The notes under the pieces were generated by a model. That model saw only the letters and a list, made by a program, of their open reading frames with translations. It did no database searches and had not been told where the DNA came from. From Halodesulfovibrio spirochaetisodalis (GTDB lineage: Bacteria; Desulfobacterota; Desulfovibrionia; Desulfovibrionales; Desulfovibrionaceae): DNA of 64,000 bases. Location: assembly GCF_001672295.1 (NCBI RefSeq), contig NZ_JXMS01000001.1, positions 1 through 64,000 on the forward strand. The letters run 5' to 3'. The position numbers and the translations under genes were made by a program. This document shows positions 17,036 through 25,196 of this stretch, one piece after another. Each line of letters begins with the position of its first letter. Positions within the stretch are counted from its first letter, which is position 1.

Positions 17036-17885
17036 ATTGTTTAGAGCCACCTGAAGCGAGACGCCCTTTAATTGCCAACATAAGCTCGTCTTTTAAGTCA
17101 GGTCGTTGTCTGACTGCGAGGTAGGCATCAAGGAAAATTACAGCTTCATTATAGGTAGTATTGTAGTGTCTGGAAAACAGGCTGTGAAGCACCGCGTGTA
17201 GCGTACGTTTCATGTTGATGAAGCGCCACGGGTAAAAGTTATCAAAGTCATAAAAGTGGAGATCATAACTGTCTCCCTTTGGTCGGACAGTAATGTTTTT
17301 GTCCGTATCTTCTGTGTAAATTCCGAGATTATGAAATTCTGCCATTTTCTGACCGAACAGAGTGAAAAATGCATCACGGTCTTCTTGTGTGAAGTTGTGG
17401 AGCTGCTCACGGAATTCGTAGAAATAAATGTCTGTATCTTTAAGCTTTTGCGTAAAGAGAACAGTTTCAGTCCCCGGGTGCAGTCTATTGCCTGAAAGTA
17501 ACGCAATAGGTTCTGTTGTCGGGAAATTATTCTGCATCAAAAAGCACATTGTGCTGAAGTTACGTCTTGCTTCAGAAAAGAAGAAGGTGTGTAACAACTT
17601 GTGCTTGTAATCATTACGAGTGTAGATTTTAGGAAAAATCTCCACTCCGTCGATGGTGAATGAAATATTGTTAAGCGCTTCACGCTTTTTATTTTGTGAC
17701 TGGAATACTTCAGGCAGCGCAGTTGCGCGCACTTCTTTCCATTTCTCTCTGAGCTTTGTCATAAAGGCGTCAGAGACCTGTGGTGCCGCACGCCAGACAC
17801 GGGTACCGTCCGGTGTTGCTTTACCATGAAAAAGCGCAACCACATGACGCAATGTCGTGGCCGCGTGGGAGTCTGGTCTACTCAT
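17034..17885 (-). CDS. Lipopolysaccharide-kinase-like (WaaP/Kdo kinase type) protein
   Basis: 283 residues. The central part resembles the small protein-kinase fold of the Kdo kinase / WaaP group: FPKIYTRNDYKHKL near the nucleotide-binding lobe, then FGQKMAEFHNLGIYTEDTDKNITV where HxD-type catalytic loops occur, and LHFYDFDNFYP as the metal-binding DFD equivalent. The catalytic loop reads TEDTDKN rather than HGDLxxxN, so activity on LPS is uncertain. There are no LPS genes beside it. The stop lies inside the rubrerythrin terminator. Start ATG at 17885. Moderate confidence in the fold, low in the substrate. Confidence 0.55.
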   Translation of the reverse strand: MSRPDSHAATTLRHVVALFHGKATPDGTRVWRAAPQVSDAFMTKLREKWKEVRATALPEVFQSQNKKREALNNISFTIDGVEIFPKIYTRNDYKHKLLHTFFFSEARRNFSTMCFLMQNNFPTTEPIALLSGNRLHPGTETVLFTQKLKDTDIYFYEFREQLHNFTQEDRDAFFTLFGQKMAEFHNLGIYTEDTDKNITVRPKGDSYDLHFYDFDNFYPWRFINMKRTLHAVLHSLFSRHYNTTYNEAVIFLDAYLAVRQRPDLKDELMLAIKGRLASGGSKQ

Positions 17886-18006
17886 GTGTGTTTACCTATT
17901 GTGTCTGTAATCAAAAAGTCAGTGGGGTCATACCACAAACGAAAACGAAAGGGTATACATGCTTTTTTGTACAAAAAGGTAAAGGTAATTACGGGGTAAG
18001 AACTAG

Positions 18007-18336
18007 CTATACATGAGGAGTTGTAAGGTTGATCAGGATTATGCCTATGATCATAAGGATAATCGGTGGGATAATACGGGGGCTCAAATGTACATGGAAA
18101 AGTACGCGGTCAACAATGAAGCTGCCGATAATACCTCCTACTCCCCATAGCGCGTAAGCAACAGATAAATGGAAGTAGGACAGAGCGGGTTTAAGTGCCA
18201 AAAAAGCGCAGATTACAAGAAAGATTGAGAGGAATCCCCATTTTTTTACAGAGAATCCCCTGGACTTTTTAATTGCCCAGTTTGCTGCAATATCAAGGCT
18301 GATGGAGCTAAGAAGCCAGAGGAGAGCGCTAGTCAT
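18007..18336 (-). CDS. SMR-family transporter subunit (second of pair)
   Basis: 109 residues with four hydrophobic helices, the size and layout of small multidrug resistance proteins. It overlaps the upstream SMR gene by 8 bp, as in paired heterodimeric systems (MdtI/MdtJ, YkkC/YkkD). Helix 1 reads SSISLDIAANWAIK. The essential membrane Glu of EmrE is Asp here. YALWGVGG in helix 3 matches the SMR signature. It is probably inner-membrane efflux driven by protons. The substrate is unknown (polyamines or cationic drugs in relatives). Confidence 0.8.
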   Translation of the reverse strand: MTSALLWLLSSISLDIAANWAIKKSRGFSVKKWGFLSIFLVICAFLALKPALSYFHLSVAYALWGVGGIIGSFIVDRVLFHVHLSPRIIPPIILMIIGIILINLTTPHV

Positions 18337-18667
18337 CAGAATGCCTCATAACCTGATGCAACCAGAGGAGACCGGATATGATGCAAACAATGCCTGCAAG
18401 CTTAATGGGGGGCATAGGCTCATTGAACAGTATATAGCTTGTTACGGCAACCAGCGCTAATCCGACACCTTCCCAGCATGCGTAGGCGATGCCTAATGGG
18501 ATGCGCACAACTGCTTTTGAAAGAAGATAGTAGGAGAGTGCAATGAAAATGCTTGTTGCAACAGCTCCTGCTCTGCCGGAATGTATATCATCAAAAGCCT
18601 TGAGGGAGGTTGTTCCGGCAATTTCACTCAGGATGGCTGCAAGTAAAAATAGCCAGTATCGGAGCAT
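18329..18667 (-). CDS. SMR-family transporter subunit (first of pair)
   Basis: 112 residues with four transmembrane helices. Helix 1 carries the conserved Glu (AAILSEIAGTTSLKA), helix 3 the signature IAYACWEGVG and a PIKLAGIVCIISGL block follows. It overlaps the downstream partner by 8 bp, so the two are translationally coupled and probably form a heterodimer. Start ATG with GGAGGCAC upstream. No regulator or riboswitch of the guanidine type was seen in the leader. Confidence 0.85.
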   Translation of the reverse strand: MLRYWLFLLAAILSEIAGTTSLKAFDDIHSGRAGAVATSIFIALSYYLLSKAVVRIPLGIAYACWEGVGLALVAVTSYILFNEPMPPIKLAGIVCIISGLLWLHQVMRHSDD

Positions 18668-18788
18668 AGTGCCTCCAGTGCGGAGCTTGGCTTTCTGAGC
18701 TGTTTGAGAGTCTGGTACCTAATCTTTTTGTAAGCGTAAAAACATACAGCTGGCTTAGATAGGTGTTTGTAATACATGGGCTAACATA

Positions 18789-18820
18789 TAAAAAAAGCGC
18801 CCTACTGAGTAGAGCGCTTT
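18789..18820 (-). terminator. Terminator of the miaB-nuclease unit
   Basis: Minus-strand arms AAAAGCGCTCTAC and GTAGGGCGCTTTT followed by a T run, 5 bp beyond the stop of the bifunctional nuclease gene. Confidence 0.85.
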
Positions 18821-18824
18821 TGAC

Positions 18825-19406
18825 TTACATTTTATATTTAGTGTCCGGCTGTAGTTTTTGGAGCAGTTCTGCAAGAGATTCTTCGTCTCGCTCGGGCTTT
18901 GCAGCCTGTGCCATTCGTTTTGAATCTTCTTGAGTCTGCTGACTGCTCTGGGCAGAGCGCATCATTTGTGCTGCACCGTCCACAGCCGGGTCAGTTTCAG
19001 GCATAGCTTGTTTGGTTGGTGTTTCTGCTTCCAGCACTGACGGTGCTACCTGAATAGGTATTCCGGCGCGAAGAGCTAGCGCAACAGCATCAGACGGTCT
19101 ACAGTCAATCCGGCTACGTTTGCCACCCATATCCACATCAAGCTCGGCAAAGTAGGTGCCGTTTTCTACCCGTACAATGTCTACACCCAGTAATTGTGCC
19201 CCTAATTCTTCAAGGCTGCTGAGCATAAGATCGTGTGTCAGAGGGCGTGGAACTTCCACTTGATTTAAAAAGATGGAAATTGCCATTGCTTCCATTGCAC
19301 CGATCCAGATATTCAGCATTTTTTCACCTGCTGCATCTTTAAGCATCAGTATGGGAGCTCGGGTTTTTTTATCAAGGGAAAGTCCGGCGACTTCCATTCT
19401 TACCAT
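18825..19406 (-). CDS. Bifunctional nuclease family protein (DUF151)
   Basis: 193 residues. Residues 1-130 are a BFN/DUF151 domain (MEVAGLSLD, PILMLKD, LNIWIGAMEAMAI, RPLTHDLM, CRPSDAVALALR). The tail, residues 130-193, is a charged, Gln-rich extension. Plant relatives show RNase and DNase activity. The bacterial role is not settled. It overlaps the end of miaB by 7 bp, which means translational coupling, a pairing common in this group of bacteria. Confidence 0.88.
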   Translation of the reverse strand: MVRMEVAGLSLDKKTRAPILMLKDAAGEKMLNIWIGAMEAMAISIFLNQVEVPRPLTHDLMLSSLEELGAQLLGVDIVRVENGTYFAELDVDMGGKRSRIDCRPSDAVALALRAGIPIQVAPSVLEAETPTKQAMPETDPAVDGAAQMMRSAQSSQQTQEDSKRMAQAAKPERDEESLAELLQKLQPDTKYKM

Positions 19407-20764
19407 GTGTCTCCTGCCTTTTCAGCAATGAGAGAATGTCTGGTGGCTTTGGTAACAGTTACCGGAAGAATTTTTCCGGTAACATCCTCACCTTCCGGCA
19501 GTGTAACGATCACCAACTGACCATATACATCCCGACCTTGCCAAGACACGCCCTCGGTTCCGGGACGCCTGCTGACTCCTTCGAAAAGAATGTCCAGTTT
19601 TTTACCTACCATAGATTGGAGGATGCGTTCAGTATTATCAGTCTGCCATGCTTGATAGCGTGCAAGACGATCTTGCATTACTTTTTTCTCAATTTTATCA
19701 GGCAGCATTTCTGCACGGGTGCCGGGGCGATCAGAGTAGTTGAAGGAGAAGCTCTGTGCGTAGTCTGCAATTTTAGCAACACGCATGGTTTCAAGGAAAT
19801 CTTCTTCTGTTTCGCCAGGGAAACCGATGATCATATCAGTTGTGAGTTGAATATCAGGGCGTGCTGCTTTGAGCTTTTCAACGGTGGAAAGGTATTTCTC
19901 TACATCGTACTTACGCCCCATTTTTTTCAAAATGGTGTCGGAGCCGGACTGCAGGGGCAGGTGCAGGCGAGGGCACAGCACATCCAGTTTGCCGAACGCT
20001 TCAATTACTTCGTCAGCAATATCCTTTGGATGTGAGGTTACAAAGCGCAGCCGTTTTAATCCGTCCAGTTCTGCAATCTTATAGAGGAGTTGAGTAAATG
20101 ACGTGCCGTCCCCGTGGCTGTCCTGTCCGAATGAGTTAACATTTTGTCCGAGCAGGGTGATTTCGCGTGTCCCACGGGAGAGCAGGTCTTTACATTCATC
20201 GATGATTGCCTGTGTCGGGCGGGATTTTTGGCGTCCGCGTGTGTATGGCACGATGCAGTAGGCACAGAAGTTGTCGCAGCCAGTCATGATGTTGACGAAG
20301 CTGGATACTGGAGCCTCGGAATCTTCCCAGTTTCCGTCTCTGTCTGGGTACTCTTCGGAAAAGTCCAGAAGGCTCATGCGCAGCGTTGGATCGTCTACAA
20401 GACGGTCGAGAGCCTGCGGAGCAGAGGACAGGCCATCTGTACCGAAAACAAGACGAACCTGTTTGAAACGTTTAAAGAAACCGCGACCTACCTGCTGTGC
20501 AACACATCCGCCCACAGCAACAATAATATCTTCGCGGCCTTTGGTCATGACATTGATACGCCCGAGGAGGCTGTATACTTTTTGCTCCGGTTTTTCTCTG
20601 ACAGAACATGTGTTTACAATAAAGACTGATGCGTCTTCAGGATTTTCACATTCTGTAAACCCTCTGGAAGCAAGAGTGCGTTTGAGCCAGTCAGAGTCAC
20701 TGACGTTCATCTGACAGCCGAATGTCATGACATGAAATTTACGTTCAATCATAAGATATCTCAT
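19400..20764 (-). CDS. miaB: tRNA-2-methylthio-N6-dimethylallyladenosine synthase MiaB
   Basis: 454 residues. The N-terminal methylthiotransferase domain (MTFGCQMNVSDSDW, with further cysteines in FIVNTCSVREKPEQ and VAVGGCVAQQ) binds one FeS cluster. The radical-SAM domain has CDNFCAYCIVPYTRG (CxxxCxxC). The TRAM domain closes the protein. It adds a methylthio group to i6A37 of tRNAs. Two starts are possible, 20764 and 20752; neither has a strong ribosome site. The first gene of a two-gene unit with the bifunctional nuclease. Confidence 0.96.
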   Translation of the reverse strand: MRYLMIERKFHVMTFGCQMNVSDSDWLKRTLASRGFTECENPEDASVFIVNTCSVREKPEQKVYSLLGRINVMTKGREDIIVAVGGCVAQQVGRGFFKRFKQVRLVFGTDGLSSAPQALDRLVDDPTLRMSLLDFSEEYPDRDGNWEDSEAPVSSFVNIMTGCDNFCAYCIVPYTRGRQKSRPTQAIIDECKDLLSRGTREITLLGQNVNSFGQDSHGDGTSFTQLLYKIAELDGLKRLRFVTSHPKDIADEVIEAFGKLDVLCPRLHLPLQSGSDTILKKMGRKYDVEKYLSTVEKLKAARPDIQLTTDMIIGFPGETEEDFLETMRVAKIADYAQSFSFNYSDRPGTRAEMLPDKIEKKVMQDRLARYQAWQTDNTERILQSMVGKKLDILFEGVSRRPGTEGVSWQGRDVYGQLVIVTLPEGEDVTGKILPVTVTKATRHSLIAEKAGDTW

Positions 20765-20794
20765 TATCGTCTGCCGTGCAGACGTGCAGTGTAT

Positions 20795-21037
20795 TTATTG
20801 TGGAGAGTTTTCGTCTTTGTCGGTGCGGAACCGTTCCGGTACTGGTTCACCCGGCGCACGCATACCACCGATGGCAAAAAGCGCCATTGGGATGATAAGG
20901 CACAGAATTCCCCAGAAGAAAGGGTTGCGACCTTTTTTGTATGCAAAGGTTGCCCCTATGATTCCGGCTACAGACCAAATAAGAAACATGTAGATATATC
21001 CGGTATTGGAAAAATCAAGTGCCAGCATATCGTTCAT
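20795..21037 (-). CDS. Small membrane protein, unknown
   Basis: 80 residues from the ATG at 21037, which has ACGGAGA 7 bp upstream. Two hydrophobic helices (IYMFLIWSVAGIIGATFAY and FFWGILCLIIPMALFAIGG) are joined by a KKGRNP turn, and a charged C-terminus follows. It is encoded just upstream of miaB on the same strand. It is not recognised. Similar two-helix proteins often have unknown envelope roles. Confidence 0.65.
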   Translation of the reverse strand: MNDMLALDFSNTGYIYMFLIWSVAGIIGATFAYKKGRNPFFWGILCLIIPMALFAIGGMRAPGEPVPERFRTDKDENSPQ

Positions 21038-21270
21038 GAAAATTCTCCGTAAATTGTATCGTTGCCGCGTAAATGCGGTGAGTATCAATACGGTATAACA
21101 GTAGCGGGTGCAAGTGAAGCAAAGCGTATTTCCTATTGGCAGGGTAGGATATACACTATATACTGAATCTACATAGGTATCCGGTGCCATTATGCGTTGG
21201 GCTGACTAATAGCATGTATGATTATCGGGATTTTTTTGTTTTCATAATCCACAGGTTGGAGGGGAATACT

Positions 21271-21474
21271 ATGGCAACGTTAAAAGTATCCGGAATGAAA
21301 AGCCCTGATTGCGCTGCAACAATATCAGAGGTTGTCAAAACTGCTGACGGCGTTGAAGTTGTGAATGTAAATTACGCAACAGGCGAAGTGACATATGGGC
21401 CAACGGAATGCGTTGATCCGGCAATGATCGAAGAAATGATTAAAGAAGCCGGATATGAGCCAGAGGGTAATTAG
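21271..21474 (+). CDS. Heavy-metal-associated (HMA) domain protein with one Cys
   Basis: 67 residues from the ATG at 21271, with TTGGAGGGG upstream. A ferredoxin-like HMA fold as in CopZ and MerP: MATLKVSGMKSPDCAATI, then VVNVNYATGEVTYGP and EEMIKEAGYEPE. The canonical GMxCxxC loop reads GMKSPDC, so the first metal-binding Cys is Ser. A cytosolic copper or metal chaperone role is therefore doubtful. It stands alone, with no copper ATPase nearby. Confidence 0.85.
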   Translation: MATLKVSGMKSPDCAATISEVVKTADGVEVVNVNYATGEVTYGPTECVDPAMIEEMIKEAGYEPEGN

Positions 21475-21490
21475 TTTCGCTTTTCTTTTT

Positions 21491-21726
21491 GTCTCCGACG
21501 GGCAGGGGAAATAATTCCCCCTGCACCCCCTGTCAGGCGATAAAATTAGTTTTTTGATCAATCAGCTTCGGCTTATTAGAGGCTGTTTGAAACAACCTAT
21601 TTGGTTTCCAATAAAAAAGGTGGAGTCAGTAACTCCACCTTTTTTTATTTTAATCAAGCCGAATAGTTCGTTTTGCTTGCAGGTTGTCGCTAAACGGGGT
21701 CAAGGCGGAGCCTGCCCGTCGGAGAC
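21491..21726. repeat. Pair of inverted 16-bp repeats between HMA and PfkB genes
   Basis: GTCTCCGACGGGCAGG at 21491-21506 recurs as its exact complement at 21711-21726. The left copy runs into a GGGGAA/TTCCCC hairpin and CACCCCCTG. The pair brackets 204 bp that contain a terminator. From memory, G+C-rich units with a similar start are scattered between genes in Desulfovibrio, so this may be a dispersed repeat. Confidence 0.6.
21613..21647. terminator. Bidirectional terminator
   Basis: AAAAAAGGTGGAG, a 7-base loop, CTCCACC and T7. Between the convergent HMA and PfkB-kinase genes. Confidence 0.9.
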
Positions 21727-21754
21727 AACAACCTGCGCCAGATGGCAGGCTGAA

Positions 21755-22681
21755 TTAAGCGGTAAACGCCTCTGCGAATCGTGCTTCAAACTCTTCTTGT
21801 GTAAATGTGTGCTCGCGGGTTCCGTATTGTTCTACGCAGAAGCTTGCGCAAACAGCACCAAGTTTTGCGGCCTCTTCAACAGATTTGCCATCAATGATGC
21901 CTTTGAGAAGGCCTGCACGGAACGCATCGCCACATCCGGTTGGGTCTGCCACGGTGGTTGGTTTAGCAATGCCAACTTCGATTGGTTTGCCGTTATCGAT
22001 ACGGGAACCGTTCTCTGCAAGGGTGGTAATGATGAAGTCACACTTTTCAAGAAGCTGCTCTTTAGAGAGACCGGTAGCATTTTTAATCAGTTCAAGTTCG
22101 TAGTCATTGGATACGAGCATGTGCGCACCTTCAATGCACTCAAGCATTTCTTCACCGGAGAAGATGGTGATCTGCTGACCTGGATCGAAGATGTAGCGGA
22201 TGCCGTTATCGCGGAAATATTTCGGCAGGTTCATCATGTCGTCTTTGTTGCCCGGTGAAATGATGGCGATATCATTTTCTTTAGAAAGCGTCGGGAACTC
22301 GTAGTTACAAGGATGAATCATGGCGCCGGGGTGGAAGCCGGTGATTTGGTTATCACTCTGGTCTGTGGTGATGTGCGCGCTGGCTGTGAAGAGATCGTCC
22401 ACAACTCTGATACCGTCGAGAGGCAGGTTTTGCTCTTCCATAACTTTTTTGTAGCGATTGAAGTCTTTTCCTACTGTTGAGAGTACAGTCGGCTTTTCAC
22501 CGAGGAGGGCAAGAGAGTGGGCAATGTTTCCAGCGGTACCGCCAAGTTTTTCTTCCAGACGTTCAATAAAAAAACATACGTTGAGCATGTGGATTTTGTC
22601 AGGAAGAATGTGGTCAGCAAATTTGCCGTCAAAATTCATAATGCGGTCATAAGCGATAGAGCCGAATACATAAATTGCCAT
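21755..22681 (-). CDS. PfkB-family carbohydrate/nucleoside kinase
   Basis: 308 residues from the ATG at 22681 with TAGGAGC upstream. The longer frame runs into cutA. It shows the ribokinase-family signatures: KLGGTAGNIAHSLALLG near residue 45 and the ATP/anion-hole motif DPTGCGDAFRAGLL with the catalytic Asp. The substrate cannot be fixed by eye. The AIYVFGSIAYDRIM start and the VSNDYELELI block resemble proteins annotated as adenosine kinase or generic carbohydrate kinase. It is 13 bp behind cutA in one transcription unit. Confidence 0.88.
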   Translation of the reverse strand: MAIYVFGSIAYDRIMNFDGKFADHILPDKIHMLNVCFFIERLEEKLGGTAGNIAHSLALLGEKPTVLSTVGKDFNRYKKVMEEQNLPLDGIRVVDDLFTASAHITTDQSDNQITGFHPGAMIHPCNYEFPTLSKENDIAIISPGNKDDMMNLPKYFRDNGIRYIFDPGQQITIFSGEEMLECIEGAHMLVSNDYELELIKNATGLSKEQLLEKCDFIITTLAENGSRIDNGKPIEVGIAKPTTVADPTGCGDAFRAGLLKGIIDGKSVEEAAKLGAVCASFCVEQYGTREHTFTQEEFEARFAEAFTA

Positions 22682-22694
22682 TGAACTGGTGCTC

Positions 22695-23006
22695 CTAGCG
22701 GGTTTCGTTTTCAATCCAGGACAAAAATTCAGGATTTCCGCCTGTAATAGGGAGAGAAAGTATACAAGGCACATCATAGCTGTGCAGATTTTTAGCAGCT
22801 TGTGTGAGTGCGGTAACTTTTGCTTCAGATGTTTTTGCAATCAGAACAACTTCATGAGCTGATTGCACCTCATTTTCCCACCTGAAGATAGATTCTATTG
22901 CGGGAAAAATATTGATACATGCGGCAAGTTTTTGGGAAACAAGTTCTTTGCCTATGGCACGTGCTTCCTCTTGCGTTGGAACAGTCATATACACGAGAAA
23001 AGACAT
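22695..23006 (-). CDS. cutA: Divalent-cation tolerance protein CutA
   Basis: 103 residues from the ATG at 23006 (TGGAGATG upstream). The open frame continues another 41 codons without a usable start. The typical CutA1 fold, a trimer resembling PII proteins: VYMTVPTQEEARAIGKELV, LAACINIFPAIESIFRWE, EVVLIAKTSEAK and YDVPCILSLPI. Its name comes from copper tolerance in E. coli. The physiological role is not settled. Co-transcribed with the PfkB kinase downstream. Confidence 0.92.
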   Translation of the reverse strand: MSFLVYMTVPTQEEARAIGKELVSQKLAACINIFPAIESIFRWENEVQSAHEVVLIAKTSEAKVTALTQAAKNLHSYDVPCILSLPITGGNPEFLSWIENETR

Positions 23007-23379
23007 GACATCTCCATTTTGTTGAAGTGCTGTTTGCAGTGGCGGAACAGTACAAAAAGTTACGACTGAGAGCAATTGTTCAGCCGTATATACTCTAAAA
23101 AAACTGGCATTGGTTATGGGACTGAACATGGCTTGCCAAAGATGCGTTCAATTGCAACACTGCCGAAACTGTTTTGACTTTTTTTACCTGTGAGCAACCT
23201 GAGATGGACTGATAAAGCTACTGATTGCTTACGTTCACTTTTCTATGACTATTAAGAATAGTTGGGTGCCGTTGGTGCTGTATGGAAAAATGTTCCATTC
23301 GCAGGTCTGCCATTGTGCTCTTTATTAATTGTATTTCAAGATAGTTACTGAATAAATGATAGGCTCAGCTGGAGATTTT
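23007..23379. other. Divergent intergenic region cutA / nth
   Basis: 373 bp between divergent genes. It is A+T-rich and must hold both promoters. I see no convincing gene, hairpin or repeat in it. Confidence 0.5.
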
Positions 23380-24018
23380 ATGCGTAAAAAAGAACGTGCG
23401 TTGGAAATGTTGGCGCGCTTACATAAACGATATCCGACAAAAACTACTCACTTGAACTTTACCACAGTTTGGGAACTGTTTGTTGCCACAGTGTTGTCTG
23501 CTCAGTGCACTGATGAAAGAGTAAACATGGTCACACCTGTGCTTTTTGGTAAGTGGCCTACACCGTATGAACTGGCAGAAGCCGATGTGCAGGATGTGGA
23601 AGAGGTGGTTCGTTCTACTGGTTTTTATCGTAACAAAGCAAAGAATATTGTAGCGGCGGCAAAACGTGTCGTGGAAGTATACAACGGAGAAATTCCCAAA
23701 ACTTCTGCAGAGGTGACGACCCTTGCTGGTGCTGCCCGTAAAACCGCGAATGTGGTGTTGTGGAATGGCTATGGCATTAACGAGGGGATAGCTATTGATA
23801 CGCATGTGAAGCGTATTGTTTTTCGTTTAGGATTAACCAAATCAACAAATCCGTCTGTGGTGGAAAAAGATTTATTACCACTCTTTCCAAAAGAAGAGTG
23901 GGGATTTGTTAATCATATGCTGGTTTCCTTTGGACGTGATGTCTGTATTGCCCGTAGTCCACAGTGTCACGTGTGCGAAATGGAAGAGTTCTGTCCGAAA
24001 AAGGGGTTGAAAAAGTAA
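23380..24018 (+). CDS. nth: Endonuclease III
   Basis: 212 residues from the ATG at 23380 with TGGAGATTTT before it. A base-excision-repair DNA glycosylase/AP lyase. The catalytic Lys is in AARKTANVVLWN and the catalytic Asp in AIDTHVKRI. The FeS loop is present as C-x6-C-x2-C-x5-C (CIARSPQCHVCEMEEFC). The helix-hairpin-helix turn reads LAGAARKTA instead of the usual LPGVGRKTA, an unusual loss of Pro and Gly in the DNA-binding turn. Confidence 0.93.
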   Translation: MRKKERALEMLARLHKRYPTKTTHLNFTTVWELFVATVLSAQCTDERVNMVTPVLFGKWPTPYELAEADVQDVEEVVRSTGFYRNKAKNIVAAAKRVVEVYNGEIPKTSAEVTTLAGAARKTANVVLWNGYGINEGIAIDTHVKRIVFRLGLTKSTNPSVVEKDLLPLFPKEEWGFVNHMLVSFGRDVCIARSPQCHVCEMEEFCPKKGLKK

Positions 24019-24486
24019 GAAGCCAAGCTTCGTGTTGAATTCGGAATGTTTTGTTCCAGATTCATGAAGATTGAGCACGGAGTAAGTTGGATTGGCTAGC
24101 GGTGTGCCTTAGTCGACACAACGAATTAGTTGTAATTTTTATTTGATCCTTGTTATAGATGTATTGATATTGCAGGTGAAAAAGGCTTGAACTCATATTG
24201 TGCGGGTTCAAGCTTTTCTATTGTTCTAGTAATGAGTAATAACCATCAGTTTATTTTTTATGAATAAATTAACCATTTGTTTACTTTGACTATGTTAGGT
24301 TTGTAACGAGATGATTGAATTACAGGTATACTTGAGTGAATTAGCTTTAGTGTCACCTATTTTTTATTTGTACTTGTTTCGTGTTATTTTTTATTTTTAT
24401 TTGCTAAGTTTTTTATTGAACGTGGCGATATGGTTACAGGGAACTGAAGGTGATTACTAATCATTTGATATAGGAAAGGTGTAAGT
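24019..24486. other. Long A+T-rich intergenic region before the tandem unknown genes
   Basis: 468 bp. It holds a hairpin at 24183-24217 (GGCTTGAAC / GGTTCAAGC then TTTTC) 165 bp after nth, resembling the terminators that follow each of the two unknown genes downstream. The rest is very A+T-rich and probably carries the promoter of the first unknown gene. No open frame with a ribosome site was found. Confidence 0.5.
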
Positions 24487-24984
24487 ATGGTAGCCATTTC
24501 TTCATTGATGAACAAAACAATGGATGTGACACAACTTCAAAAAGCCACAAAGGCTATGCAGAAAAAAGTTGAGAAGCAAGTGTCAGTGTCAAACCTGTTT
24601 ACAAATAAGCAAACAGATCATTCAGACTATATCCGTGCGGCGAATAAAGGTGCAAATGCTGCCAGACAGACTTATGAAAGTAAAAGTAGTTCGATGATCT
24701 CCTTACTTCAGGCACAGATGAACAATGAATCAAATGATGGGCCACTTGATTTTTCATATTCAAGACGTGCTCGAATTGGCGCTCGTGCATCGCAACTTTT
24801 ACGTACTGATATGAACAGCACCATTCATCGGAATAATGATGAAGCAGCAGCACAGGAAAGCACAGCTGTTCGTTCAAGAGCAACTGGTGCTAGTGAACTC
24901 CCTCGCCCTGTGCCAGTTGCGAGAGTTTCGGTAAATCCAAGGGTCGCACGAAGTGCACCTGTGAAAATTTCTATTAGAGTATAA
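24487..24984 (+). CDS. Unknown small protein, tandem paralogue A
   Basis: 165 residues; AGGAAAGGTGTAAG precedes the ATG. Not recognised. Paralogous to the gene at 25197, with shared blocks MVAI-x(3-4)-MNKTM, QLQKA-x-KAM, SNLF-x-N-x-QTDHSDYIRA, SLLQAQ, GPLD-x-SYSRRARIGARA and the C-terminal SAP-x-KISIRV. There is no signal peptide, membrane helix or Cys. The N-terminal half is helical, the C-terminal third Ser/Arg/Val-rich and probably flexible, ending in the strictly kept KISIRV. Each copy has its own leader and terminator. Confidence 0.75.
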   Translation: MVAISSLMNKTMDVTQLQKATKAMQKKVEKQVSVSNLFTNKQTDHSDYIRAANKGANAARQTYESKSSSMISLLQAQMNNESNDGPLDFSYSRRARIGARASQLLRTDMNSTIHRNNDEAAAQESTAVRSRATGASELPRPVPVARVSVNPRVARSAPVKISIRV

Positions 24985-25014
24985 TCTTCGCCATACTAAA
25001 TGGCATAGAATTAT

Positions 25015-25059
25015 AAAGAGCTTGCACCACTGATTGATGGTTCAAGCTCTTTCTTTTTC
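25015..25059 (+). terminator. Terminator of paralogue A
   Basis: AAAGAGCTTG and CAAGCTCTTT arms around an 18-base loop with an inner ACC/GGT pair, followed by a T-rich tail, about 30 bp after the stop. Confidence 0.75.
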
Positions 25060-25146
25060 TCATGAGAAAAAGAGAATCCGTTTGGCGTGAGGTGTTATAA
25101 CTTGTTGTTTGTAGTTAATGTTTTGTTCAGGATTCCGAAATGCTTA

Positions 25147-25158
25147 TAGACTAGTCTA
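25147..25158. promoter_or_regulatory. 12-bp palindrome before paralogue B
   Basis: TAGACTAGTCTA is a perfect palindrome 39 bp before the start codon. It overlaps a TATAGAC that could be a -10 box. A candidate operator. No equivalent was found before paralogue A. Confidence 0.3.
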
Positions 25159-25196
25159 CGATATGTGTTTTTGTTTTACCAAGGAAGGTGCAACAC

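Noticed and set aside
21554-22258. 234-residue plus-strand open frame
   Set aside because: Antisense to the PfkB kinase. No ribosome site and no domain sense.
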